A stretch of 64,000 nt of DNA from Synechococcus sp. HJ21-Hayes (lineage in GTDB: Bacteria > Cyanobacteriota > Cyanobacteriia > PCC-6307 > Cyanobiaceae), in contig NZ_JAGQBW010000011.1 in the NCBI RefSeq assembly GCF_024345835.1, positions 1-64,000 on the forward strand. Direction: 5' to 3'. This document shows, one piece after another, positions 15,133 through 22,892 of the stretch. The notes beneath the pieces are model-generated. The model did no database searches. It was not told the origin of the DNA and saw only the letters and a program-made list of their open reading frames with translations. Position numbers and translations under genes: made by a program. Every line of letters begins with the position of its first letter. Positions within the stretch are counted from its first letter, which is position 1.

Positions 15133-16140
15133 ATGAAATTGTCATCGAAAACCCAGCGCCGCCGCGCCTTGGCACTCTCTCTGCTCACGGCGCTTGGGGC
15201 TGGCATGCTCACGGCCTGCCAGAAGCCTGGCGGTGATTCGGCCACTGTACGGCTTGGCTACAGCGCCTGGCCGGGCTGGTTCCCCTGGGCCGTTACCGAA
15301 GCCAAGGGCCTGTTTGGCGCTGCCAATGTTGGCGTGAAGCTGCAGTGGTTTGATGGCTACCTCGATTCCATCAATGCCCTGAATGCGGGGCAGCTCGATT
15401 GCAACAGCCAAACCCTGAACGACACCATCAGTTCGATTGCTGGTGGCGCTGATCTGCAGGTGGTGCTTCAGAACGACTACTCCACGGGCAATGACCAGAT
15501 CATCGCCGCTCAGGAGATCAAGACGGTGGCCGATCTCAAAGGCAAGAAGGTGGCCGCTGAGGAGGGCACTGTGGATCATTACCTGTTGCTCAAGGTGCTC
15601 AAGGATGGTGGCCTGAAGGCCTCGGATATCACCTTTGTGCCGCTGGAAACCGGAGCGGCGGCGGCGGCCTTTGCTGCCGGCAAGGTGGATGCGGCGGGTG
15701 TGTATGCACCCTTCACCACCCAGGCCCTCAAGCGACCTGGCAGCAAGGCTCTCACCACCTCCAAGGAGCACCCTGGCGCCATCAGCGACTTGTTGGTCTG
15801 TCGTCGCGGGTTTGTGGAGAAGAATCCCGAGGCTATTCAGAAGGTGGTGAATGCCTGGTTCGCCACGCTCAAGCTGATCAACGACGATCCCGCTGCCACC
15901 CTGCCCATCTTGGTGCAGCGCTCCGGGGTTTCAGAAGCTGAGTTCAAGGCCTACGACGCCGGCACAACGATTCAGACCCTGGCCCAAAACCAGGCCAACT
16001 TCAAACCTGGCAGCACGATGATTGCGCTGCCCTATGCGGCCGAGCAGATCAGCGCGTTCCTCGTGGAGGTTGGGCTGGCCAAGACCAAGCCGGACATCAG
16101 CAACTTGCTGAATGCCACCTTCGTGGATAACGCCAAGTAG
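15133..16140 (+). CDS. ABC transporter substrate-binding lipoprotein (guanidine or nitrogen compound)
   Basis: A 335-aa periplasmic binding lipoprotein of the SsuA/TauA/NMT1 type. The signal peptide ends in a lipobox (GMLTAC, Cys at about residue 29). The mature protein has the family pattern RLGYSAWPGWFPW, QWFDGYLDSINALNAGQLD, and LKGKKVAAEEGTVDHYLLL. NitT/TauT-type binding proteins are known partners of guanidine-I riboswitches, so guanidine or a derivative is the most likely ligand; the sequence alone does not prove it. The permease and ATPase genes follow directly. Confidence 0.85.
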   Translation: MKLSSKTQRRRALALSLLTALGAGMLTACQKPGGDSATVRLGYSAWPGWFPWAVTEAKGLFGAANVGVKLQWFDGYLDSINALNAGQLDCNSQTLNDTISSIAGGADLQVVLQNDYSTGNDQIIAAQEIKTVADLKGKKVAAEEGTVDHYLLLKVLKDGGLKASDITFVPLETGAAAAAFAAGKVDAAGVYAPFTTQALKRPGSKALTTSKEHPGAISDLLVCRRGFVEKNPEAIQKVVNAWFATLKLINDDPAATLPILVQRSGVSEAEFKAYDAGTTIQTLAQNQANFKPGSTMIALPYAAEQISAFLVEVGLAKTKPDISNLLNATFVDNAK

Positions 16141-16148
16141 GGCCTGTG

Positions 16149-16922
16149 ATGACAACAGTCGAGCTGCGGAGACTCCTGAGCCAGCCATGGGTTTTGGGCC
16201 TTTTTGGCATCCTGGGGGTGCTGATCGTGTGGTTCCTCTCCACGGCCAGTGGTGCTGTTGACAAGCTGTTCCTGCCCTCGCCTCTGGCGGTCTGGCAGGC
16301 CGGCCAGACCCAGTGGTCCAGAGGCATCCTCGTGAAGGATGCCCTGGCCAGCATCCAGCGCGTGTTCCTTGGTTTTGCCCTCTCGGCAGGGGTTGCCCTG
16401 CCCCTGGGCATTGCCATGGGCACGAATGCCGTGATCTGTCGCCTGCTGGAGCCCCTGATTGGCTTGATCCGCTATATGCCGGCGCCCGCTTTCATCCCGC
16501 TGCTGATCATCTACTTCGGCCTGGAGGAGTTGCCCAAGGTGCTGTTGATCTTCATCGGCACCGTGTTCTTCAACACCCTGATGATCATGGATGCGGTGAA
16601 GTTCGTGCCCCGGGAGCTGGTGGAAACGGCCCTCACCCTGGGGGGCAAGGGTTTTCCCATCCTTACCCGAGTGGTTGCTCCCTTCATTGCCCCCCAGGTG
16701 TTGGACACCTACCGAATCAATATGGCCTCCGCCTGGAATCTCGTGATCGTGGCGGAACTCGTGGCGGCCACTGAGGGTCTTGGCAAACGCATCAGCCTGG
16801 CCCAGCGCTTCCTGCACACCGATGAGATCTTTGTGGGTTTAATTGTGATCGGTTTGATCGGCCTTGTGATCGATCTTGGCTTCCGGTTCTTGATGCGCCG
16901 TGCCTGCTCCTGGGCCAACTGA
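16149..16922 (+). CDS. ABC transporter permease, SsuC/TauC type
   Basis: A 257-aa permease with about six hydrophobic helices and the EAA-type coupling loop region (ETALTLGGKGFPILTRVVAP). The family pattern IRYMPAPAFIPLLIIYFGLEE is that of nitrate/sulfonate/taurine permeases. ATG 16149 is preferred; a GTG at 16146 precedes it directly. It forms the membrane channel with the lipoprotein upstream and the ATPase 10 bp downstream. Confidence 0.87.
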   Translation: MTTVELRRLLSQPWVLGLFGILGVLIVWFLSTASGAVDKLFLPSPLAVWQAGQTQWSRGILVKDALASIQRVFLGFALSAGVALPLGIAMGTNAVICRLLEPLIGLIRYMPAPAFIPLLIIYFGLEELPKVLLIFIGTVFFNTLMIMDAVKFVPRELVETALTLGGKGFPILTRVVAPFIAPQVLDTYRINMASAWNLVIVAELVAATEGLGKRISLAQRFLHTDEIFVGLIVIGLIGLVIDLGFRFLMRRACSWAN

Positions 16923-16932
16923 CTAGATCCCC

Positions 16933-17703
16933 ATGCATCTTCAGGTTTCCAGCGTCTGCAAGAGCTTCGGCCACGGCAAGGCCCGCAAGTTGGTGCTCGA
17001 TCATGTGTCCTTCGATCTTCACTCTGGGGACTTTCTCGCCCTGGTGGGTCCCTCGGGTTCGGGCAAGTCCACCGTGATGCGTCTCATTGCCGGGCTTGAC
17101 CATCCCAGCAGCGGCAGCATCTGCCTGGATGGACAGCCGGTGCTTGGTCCCGGTTCGGACCGGGGCATGGTGTTTCAAAAGTACAGCCTTTATCCCTGGC
17201 TCACTGCTGCTCAGAACGTGGCCTTCGGCATGGAGTTGCAGGGGCGTTCCCGTTCCGAGGTGCGGGAGCGCACGGGCTATTTCCTTGAGGTTGTGGGTTT
17301 GGCGGATGCAGCACGGCGTCTGCCCCGGGAACTCTCCGGTGGCATGCAGCAGCGGGTGGCCATCGCCCGCGCCCTCGCCGCCGATCCCAAGCTGTTGCTG
17401 CTGGATGAACCCTTCGGTGCCCTGGATATCCAGATCCGTGAATCGATGCAGGAGTTCCTGCATCAGCTCTGGCAGCGCACCGGGCTCACGGCCCTGTTGA
17501 TCACCCACGACCTGGAGGAGGCCTTGCTGCTGGCCAATCGTGTGCACATCTTGGCGCCGAATCCAGGCCGGATTGTGCGCAGCGTGGCTGTGACCTTGGA
17601 TCGCACCGCGATGGCGGACGTGCGGCTGTCTGCGGAGTTTCTCGCCATGCGCGAGGACTTGGCCAGGGGGCTGCGGGCCCTGGAGCCGGCCCTGCCTTCA
17701 TGA
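16933..17703 (+). CDS. ABC transporter ATP-binding protein, SsuB/TauB type
   Basis: A 256-aa ATPase with Walker A GPSGSGKST (around residues 38-46), Q-loop VFQKYSLYPWLT, signature LSGGMQQR, Walker B LLLLDEPFGALD and the H-loop LITHDLEEA. It completes the three-gene importer of the riboswitch-controlled operon. Its stop overlaps the start of the Rieske gene by 4 bp (ATGA), so the oxygenase is translationally coupled to the transporter. Confidence 0.9.
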   Translation: MHLQVSSVCKSFGHGKARKLVLDHVSFDLHSGDFLALVGPSGSGKSTVMRLIAGLDHPSSGSICLDGQPVLGPGSDRGMVFQKYSLYPWLTAAQNVAFGMELQGRSRSEVRERTGYFLEVVGLADAARRLPRELSGGMQQRVAIARALAADPKLLLLDEPFGALDIQIRESMQEFLHQLWQRTGLTALLITHDLEEALLLANRVHILAPNPGRIVRSVAVTLDRTAMADVRLSAEFLAMREDLARGLRALEPALPS

Positions 17704-18743
17704 CCCTCTCCGAATCAGGGCCCCAGCCCTTTTTGCCCGCTTCGGTGTATGGCTCTGCCGCCATTGCCCAGCAGGAGCGCGAGCGCTACGCCCCGCAGTT
17801 CTGGCACCCCGTCGCCAGCCTGGATGGGCTGCCCCCGGGCCACAGCCTCGCCCTTGAGGTGCAGGGGTTGCCGGTGCTGCTCACCCGCACGGAAGACACC
17901 CCCACGGCCTTTGTGAACCGGTGCCCCCATCGTGGTGTGGCGCTGTTGGCGGCTAAAGCGGAGGCTCGGGCCTGTCGCCGTCTGGTCTGTCCCTACCACG
18001 GCTGGACCTACAACCTCCAGGGTGACCTCCTGGCCGCTGCCCGCGAGGGAGATTTCCTCACACCGTTTGATCGCCGCCAATGGCCCCTGGCTGGACTGGG
18101 CTGTGAGGTGTTCGCCAACCTGATCTGGGTGGCGATCGGCTCCAACCCCCTGCCCCTCGCGCAGCAACTCGATCTCGTGCTGCAGGAGGCGGTTGATCTA
18201 CTCGATCGGCCCCGGGTGTTACTGGCTCAGCAGAGCCGCATCCTGCAGTGCAACTGGAAGATCGCCCACGACAACACTCTCGACGACTATCACGTTGCCA
18301 TTGCCCATCCCACCACGCTCCACCGCGAGCAGGGGCCGGTGCGCCAGTACCGCCACGCCCTGAGCTCCCATGGCTCGTTGCTGGCCACGCCCTACCCGGC
18401 GGGCGGTGAGTTCCTCACCTTCGGCCTGGCCCCCTGGACCCACCTGCTGTTCTGGCCAGATGGCCGCATGGCGGTGATCAGTTTTCCCCCGTTGGATCCC
18501 CAGCACTGCCGCATGGATGTGTGGCTTCTGGGCCACCCCAGCCTTCGCCCCGGAGCAGATGCCTGGATGGAGGAGGTGCTGGGCTTTCTCGAGGAAGACC
18601 GGCTGCTGGTGGAATCGGCCCAGATCGGCTACGCCAGTGGCCTGGTGCCAGGGCCGCCCCATCGCCTCGAGCAACGCATCCTCCAGCATCAGGCCCTCTA
18701 CGCCGCGCTGATGGGGTTCAGCGCTCCAGAGCTCCTGCCTTGA
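17700..18743 (+). CDS. Rieske non-heme iron oxygenase, alpha subunit
   Basis: A 347-aa oxygenase. The N-terminal Rieske domain carries the [2Fe-2S] ligands in CPHRG (around residue 79) and CPYHGWTY (around residue 99). The C-terminal domain has the mononuclear iron motif DDYHVAIAHP (around residue 195), close to choline- and carnitine-monooxygenase-type enzymes. No reductase gene is adjacent. Its co-translation with a putative guanidine importer suggests it processes an imported N-alkylated compound, for example by oxidative N-demethylation. That is inference; no substrate can be read from the sequence. The 3' end overlaps the convergent epimerase-like gene by 26 bp. Confidence 0.85.
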   Translation: MTLSESGPQPFLPASVYGSAAIAQQERERYAPQFWHPVASLDGLPPGHSLALEVQGLPVLLTRTEDTPTAFVNRCPHRGVALLAAKAEARACRRLVCPYHGWTYNLQGDLLAAAREGDFLTPFDRRQWPLAGLGCEVFANLIWVAIGSNPLPLAQQLDLVLQEAVDLLDRPRVLLAQQSRILQCNWKIAHDNTLDDYHVAIAHPTTLHREQGPVRQYRHALSSHGSLLATPYPAGGEFLTFGLAPWTHLLFWPDGRMAVISFPPLDPQHCRMDVWLLGHPSLRPGADAWMEEVLGFLEEDRLLVESAQIGYASGLVPGPPHRLEQRILQHQALYAALMGFSAPELLP

Positions 18744-19563
18744 TCCAAGCCCCCAGGCTGCAGTTGATCTCCTCCAGGTCAGCCACCGGTTGGCCTGTGA
18801 AGGGCAACTGGGGCAGGTAGCCATCCGGGCCAAACTCCGGGGTCATCGTGCGTGGGGCCAAGCCACGCCGGCGTTGCGATTGGCTGAATAGAGCCCAGCA
18901 GCGCCGATGGGCCTCCAAGGCCTCGGCCCATTCCGGGGCCAATGGGTGACCTACCGAGGGGCCCTGGGCATGGCCCACCCGCGCGTGGATGTGGTCCACC
19001 CGTTCGGCCATGGCCTGGATGGGCGTGAGCTCTGGGGTCATCAGGCGTTCAGCCACCGCACACCAGTGACTCAAATCCGCCGTGAGGCGTAGATCGGGAT
19101 AGGTGCTCAGCCAATCCTCGATGGTCCAGGGGTTGAACAGGCTGCGGGAGCGATGGGTTTCAAAGCTCACCGGAGCCGCTGCCCCCTTGGCCAGCGCCAC
19201 GGCCTCGCCCCAGAATTCCCGTTGCTGCTGAGCTCCCCAGGCGTCGGAGCCGGCAATCACGCTGATCCGCAGCGGCTGCAGCTCCAGGGCCTGCTGCAGC
19301 CGCTCGCCCAGCTCCTGCAGCTGCTGCGCCGGGCCCCGCTCAAGGCTTGGTACGTAGTCACCGCCGGTGACAATCTCCACAATCAAGCCCTGACGGGCCT
19401 GGCTGAAGGTCTCGAGCACCTGCTGCGTCGTGAGCCCGGCAAGGCACGAATGGTGCAGGTTCAGCTCGAGGCCATCAAAACCCTGAGCCGCGGCCAGGTT
19501 CTGAGCCTGGGCCAGGCTGCCGCTGAAGCCCCAGAGGGTCTTGAACAGCAGCAGCTCGCTCAC
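18718..19563 (-). CDS. Sugar phosphate isomerase/epimerase-like TIM-barrel protein
   Basis: A 281-aa AP-endonuclease-2/xylose-isomerase-like TIM-barrel protein. Typical strand-end motifs are GFDGLELNLHH (residues 29-39), VSFETHRSRSLF (around residue 131), LTADLSHWCAV (around 160) and VDHIHARVGHAQG (around 189), with the His, Asp and Glu residues expected to bind a divalent metal. The substrate is unknown. It is transcribed against the guanidine operon, so it is not part of that unit. It overlaps the small gene upstream on the same strand by 4 bp. Confidence 0.78.
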   Translation of the reverse strand: MSELLLFKTLWGFSGSLAQAQNLAAAQGFDGLELNLHHSCLAGLTTQQVLETFSQARQGLIVEIVTGGDYVPSLERGPAQQLQELGERLQQALELQPLRISVIAGSDAWGAQQQREFWGEAVALAKGAAAPVSFETHRSRSLFNPWTIEDWLSTYPDLRLTADLSHWCAVAERLMTPELTPIQAMAERVDHIHARVGHAQGPSVGHPLAPEWAEALEAHRRCWALFSQSQRRRGLAPRTMTPEFGPDGYLPQLPFTGQPVADLEEINCSLGAWIKAGALER

Positions 19564-19766
19564 GGCGCCTCGTTCTGGGTGAACAGATCCGGCTGGATGT
19601 CGAGATACACCGCTTCCTTGAAGAGGGCCTGCTTGGCCTCCGCATCGTCGTGTTCCAGGGCCTTCGTGTAGCGCTCCCGCAGGGACGCGATCAGGGCCTG
19701 GCGCTGGGCGTCACTGCTGGCCATGGTCTGGAGGCTGAAGCTCTGGGCAATGTAGGCAGGCTCCAC
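19560..19766 (-). CDS. Small conserved-looking protein coupled to the TIM-barrel gene
   Basis: A 68-aa helical, charged protein from GTG 19766 (ATG 19724 is in frame). I do not recognise the family. It has no signal peptide and shows amphipathic helices (RQALIASLRERYTKALEH, EAKQALFKEAVYLDI). The stop overlaps the start of the TIM-barrel gene by 4 bp, so the two are probably one transcription unit and may work together. Confidence 0.6.
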   Translation of the reverse strand: MEPAYIAQSFSLQTMASSDAQRQALIASLRERYTKALEHDDAEAKQALFKEAVYLDIQPDLFTQNEAP

Positions 19767-19825
19767 CAGGGCGCCGACAGCCTGGCCAGCCGGTGCGATG
19801 CTTTTGGCCTGCCCTTGGTTGTGGT

Positions 19826-20896
19826 GTGCCCGAGCCAGTCCAGAAGCACCCAGTCGCCCTGCTCTGCGGCTACTACGGCGAACACAACCTCGGCGATGAC
19901 GCCCTGCTGGACTCCTTGCTGCGCCAGTTGCCCAGCGGCGTCGCGCCGCTGGTGACCGCCCACGACGAGGCCGAGGTGCAGCAGCGCTTTGGCTTGGCCA
20001 CGGTGCCCCGCCGCCGTTTGCAGCGAGTGTTGGCAGCCCTGCGCTCCAGCGATGCCCTGGTGCTGGGGGGCGGCAGCCTCCTGCAGGACTCCACCAGTTT
20101 TCGCAGCCTTCTGTATTACGCCGCTCTCATCGTCGCCGCGCGACTGCAGGGCAAGCCGGTACTGCTCTGGGCCCAGGGCCTCGGCCCCCTGAAGCGTCGT
20201 CGTAGCCGGGCCCTGGTGCGCGCCCTGCTGCCCATGGCCACGGCCATCAGCTGGCGGGATCCTGAATCCGATCAGCTCGCCCGTCGCCTCGGCGTCAGCG
20301 CTGACCACGGCGCCGATGCCGTTTGGGCCCTGGAGCCGCAGCCCTGGATCGGTGGCGGTGGGCCGATCGTGGTGTGCTGGCGGCCATCGGTGCTGTTGCA
20401 GGGCGAAGGCTGGCGTCCCTATCTCGAGGCCCTGGAGCAGCTGGCGGAGCTCCACAACCGCGAGGTGCTGTGGCTGCCCTTTCACCGCGGCCAGGATGCC
20501 GGGTTACTGGATCAGCTGGTGGCCCAGGGGCTGGTGGGTGAGGCGCTGCAACGGCGTAGCCGTGAACTGGTCGCCAGTCGGCCCCGCGAGGCCATGGCCG
20601 TGTTCCGCAGCGCTGGCCTGGTGGTGGCCATGCGGTTGCATGCCCTGATCCTGGCGGCCCTGTCCGGCAGTCCCACCTCCGCCCTGAGTTACGACCCCAA
20701 GGTGCGCGCTTGCGCCACGCAGTTCGGCTGCAGCTGCAGGGATCTCGCTGATGCGCCGATCTCCACCGCCGACCTGCTGAGTACCTGGCAGGAGGCTCTG
20801 GACCATCCCGCCGCCAGCGGCGCCATTGCTGACATGCGCCAGGCCACCGCCGTGCATCGCCAGTTGCTGGAGCAGCTCCACACCCTGGCCGAGTAG
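19826..20896 (+). CDS. csaB: Polysaccharide pyruvyl transferase (CsaB type)
   Basis: A 356-aa protein from GTG 19826; the frame is open to GTG 19793, but the family normally starts just before LLCGYYGEHNLGDDA. Conserved motifs are GYYGEHNLGDDALL, LGGGSLLQD, LWAQGLGPL, WRDPESDQLA and the C-terminal MRLHALILAALSG with the catalytic His region. CsaB-type enzymes transfer pyruvate from phosphoenolpyruvate onto cell-surface polysaccharide sugars, which can anchor S-layer proteins. It heads a co-directional group with a desaturase, hydrolase, ligase and glycosyltransferase. Confidence 0.85.
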   Translation: MPEPVQKHPVALLCGYYGEHNLGDDALLDSLLRQLPSGVAPLVTAHDEAEVQQRFGLATVPRRRLQRVLAALRSSDALVLGGGSLLQDSTSFRSLLYYAALIVAARLQGKPVLLWAQGLGPLKRRRSRALVRALLPMATAISWRDPESDQLARRLGVSADHGADAVWALEPQPWIGGGGPIVVCWRPSVLLQGEGWRPYLEALEQLAELHNREVLWLPFHRGQDAGLLDQLVAQGLVGEALQRRSRELVASRPREAMAVFRSAGLVVAMRLHALILAALSGSPTSALSYDPKVRACATQFGCSCRDLADAPISTADLLSTWQEALDHPAASGAIADMRQATAVHRQLLEQLHTLAE

Positions 20897-20971
20897 CCCA
20901 GCGAGGGCCAAGCCGCCAAATGGTGGCGATGCCTACCGCTCCCGCTCCCCTTCCACTGGTGTGATGGCGCG

Positions 20972-21889
20972 ATGGCACAGGCATCGACACCCCTGATTCC
21001 TCGGCAACCCCTCGCGGAGCTGAATGGTCTGCGGGATGCCCCTGGCTGGATCCGGCTCACCTCCCATGTGCTCACCATCGTGGTGGGGGGCATCCTCTGG
21101 CGAGCGGCGGGCCTGCCCTGGGGGTTGCGCCTGCTGGGCCTGTTGGCCAGTGGCATTGGCCTGGCCACTGGCTTTGCTCCGTTGCACGAGTGCGGCCATC
21201 GCACCGTGTTCCGCAGCAAGCGTCTCAACGACGGCGTGGCCTGGTGCGCCGGCTTGCTGAGCTTCTACAACAGCACCTTCTACCGCCGCTACCACCAGTG
21301 GCACCACCGCTTCACCCACCAGCCCGGCCTTGATCCGGAGCTGGAGGATCCCGTGCCGACCAGCGGCTGGACCTATCTCCTGGAGGTGAGCGGTTGGCAC
21401 TGGTGGACCGGCAAGCTCTCCGGCTATCACTCCCTGCTCTGGGGAGATCTCTCCGATCGTGCCTACCTCAGCCCGGAGTCGATTCCGCAGGTACGCCGCT
21501 CGGTGCGTGTTCAATTCCTGGTGTACGGCCTGCTGCTGCTGGCCTCGCTGATCGGTGGCAACGGCTTTCTGTGGTGGAGTTGGCTCCTGCCCCTGGCGGT
21601 GGGGCAGCCCTTCCTGCGGCTGCTGCTGCTAGCGGAGCACAGCGGTTGCAGTTTCGGCACCGATGGCACCACCAACACCCGCACCACCCTCACGATCGCT
21701 CCGGTGCGCTGGTTGATGTGGAACATGCCATTCCACGCCGAGCACCATTTGTATCCCTCCTTGCCGTTCCATGCCCTGCCTGCGGCGCACCGCTGGACAG
21801 CTCCCCACCTGAGCCACTTGGATCCCGGCTACCTCGCCGTGCACCGCGAGCTGCTGCGTCAGCTGCCCAGCCTGGCCCTGCCCCGATGA
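20972..21889 (+). CDS. Fatty-acid-desaturase-fold protein
   Basis: A 305-aa membrane protein with the three histidine boxes of membrane di-iron desaturases/hydroxylases: HECGH (around residue 74), HQWHHRFTH (around 109) and HAEHH (around 252). Four hydrophobic segments surround them. The family includes acyl-lipid desaturases, carotenoid ketolases and alkyl hydroxylases. The box spacing resembles fatty acid desaturases more than CrtW. The substrate is unknown. Its stop overlaps the MetX-like gene start by 4 bp (ATGA), linking it to that enzyme. Confidence 0.8.
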   Translation: MAQASTPLIPRQPLAELNGLRDAPGWIRLTSHVLTIVVGGILWRAAGLPWGLRLLGLLASGIGLATGFAPLHECGHRTVFRSKRLNDGVAWCAGLLSFYNSTFYRRYHQWHHRFTHQPGLDPELEDPVPTSGWTYLLEVSGWHWWTGKLSGYHSLLWGDLSDRAYLSPESIPQVRRSVRVQFLVYGLLLLASLIGGNGFLWWSWLLPLAVGQPFLRLLLLAEHSGCSFGTDGTTNTRTTLTIAPVRWLMWNMPFHAEHHLYPSLPFHALPAAHRWTAPHLSHLDPGYLAVHRELLRQLPSLALPR

Positions 21890-22875
21890 GTGCTGTGATC
21901 AGCCGTCAGGCCGACAGCTTTGCCCTTGGGGATCTGATCCTCGCCTGCGGCCAGACCATCCCCAACGCCCAGCTCAGCTACCTCGCCATCGGTGAGCTCA
22001 ACGCCGATCGCTCCAACCTGATCCTGGTGCCGACCTCCTATGGCGCCCGGCCAGAGGATCTTGCCTGGATTGCAGGCCTTGTTCTGGATCCAGAGCGCTA
22101 CTGCATCGTGATCGCCGGAAGCTTTGGCAATGGCGCCTCCAGCAGCCCTAGCCATGGCGCCATGGGTCTGGCGGAACAGGGTTGGCTGGTGCAGCACGCC
22201 GACAACGTGGCGGCCCAGAAGCGGCTGCTGGAGGAGGTGTTCCAGGTGCAGCAGCTGCCGCTCATCTATGGCTGGTCCATGGGGGCGCAGCAGGCCTACC
22301 AGTGGGCAGTGACCTATCCCGACTGGGTGCAGCGGATCTGCTGCCTCTGCGGCACCACGCGCACCTCGCCCCACAACCGCCTGTTCTGCCTCAGCCTGCG
22401 CCAGGCCCTCACCGCCGACCGCCATTGGAATGGCGCCGGTTTCGATGCCGAACCGCTCGATGGCCTGCGCACCTATGCCCTGATCTACGCCAGCTGGGCC
22501 GCCAGCCAACCCTTCTTTCGCACGATTGACACCTCCGTAGAGGAGCACGTGGAGCAGGCCTGGCTGCCCCACTACCGCCGCCATGACCCTCGGGATCTGA
22601 TCGCCATGCTCGACACCTGGCTCAGCCACGATGTGGCTGCAGGGGGTGATCTCGGGGCCGCCCTGCGGCGCATCAGCGCCCGCACGGCCGTGGTGGCCTG
22701 CAACCGCGACCTCTACTTCACCCTCGACGACATGGCCGCCGATGTCGACCGCATCCGCGGCGCCTCTCTGCACGTGATCGATTCCCTGTTGGGCCATCGC
22801 GCCGGGAACCCCCACAGCAGTGCTCCGGAGCAGCAACAGCTGCGCCGCATCGTTGAGCAGCTGCTGGCCAGCTGA
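21886..22875 (+). CDS. Alpha/beta hydrolase, homoserine acetyltransferase (MetX)-like
   Basis: A 329-aa alpha/beta hydrolase with the nucleophile elbow YGWSMGAQQAY (Ser around residue 130), the NHRLG-like segment HNRLFCLSL and a C-terminal LGHRAG His. It resembles the MetX branch of acyltransferases, but the typical GGSMGG elbow is altered to GWSMGA and the homoserine-binding context is weak. It may therefore act as a hydrolase or acyltransferase on another substrate. Coupling to a desaturase upstream and a GlnT-like ligase 17 bp downstream suggests a dedicated pathway rather than methionine synthesis. Confidence 0.78.
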   Translation: MSAVISRQADSFALGDLILACGQTIPNAQLSYLAIGELNADRSNLILVPTSYGARPEDLAWIAGLVLDPERYCIVIAGSFGNGASSSPSHGAMGLAEQGWLVQHADNVAAQKRLLEEVFQVQQLPLIYGWSMGAQQAYQWAVTYPDWVQRICCLCGTTRTSPHNRLFCLSLRQALTADRHWNGAGFDAEPLDGLRTYALIYASWAASQPFFRTIDTSVEEHVEQAWLPHYRRHDPRDLIAMLDTWLSHDVAAGGDLGAALRRISARTAVVACNRDLYFTLDDMAADVDRIRGASLHVIDSLLGHRAGNPHSSAPEQQQLRRIVEQLLAS

Positions 22876-22892
22876 GTTCTCTCGCCTTCCCC

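Noticed and set aside
15133-17703. Nitrate or sulfonate transporter call
   Set aside because: The family includes these, but the guanidine riboswitch context makes a guanidine-type substrate more likely; left unspecific in the gene symbol.
18718-19766. TIM-barrel gene and its small neighbour as members of the guanidine operon
   Set aside because: They are on the opposite strand and converge with the Rieske gene.
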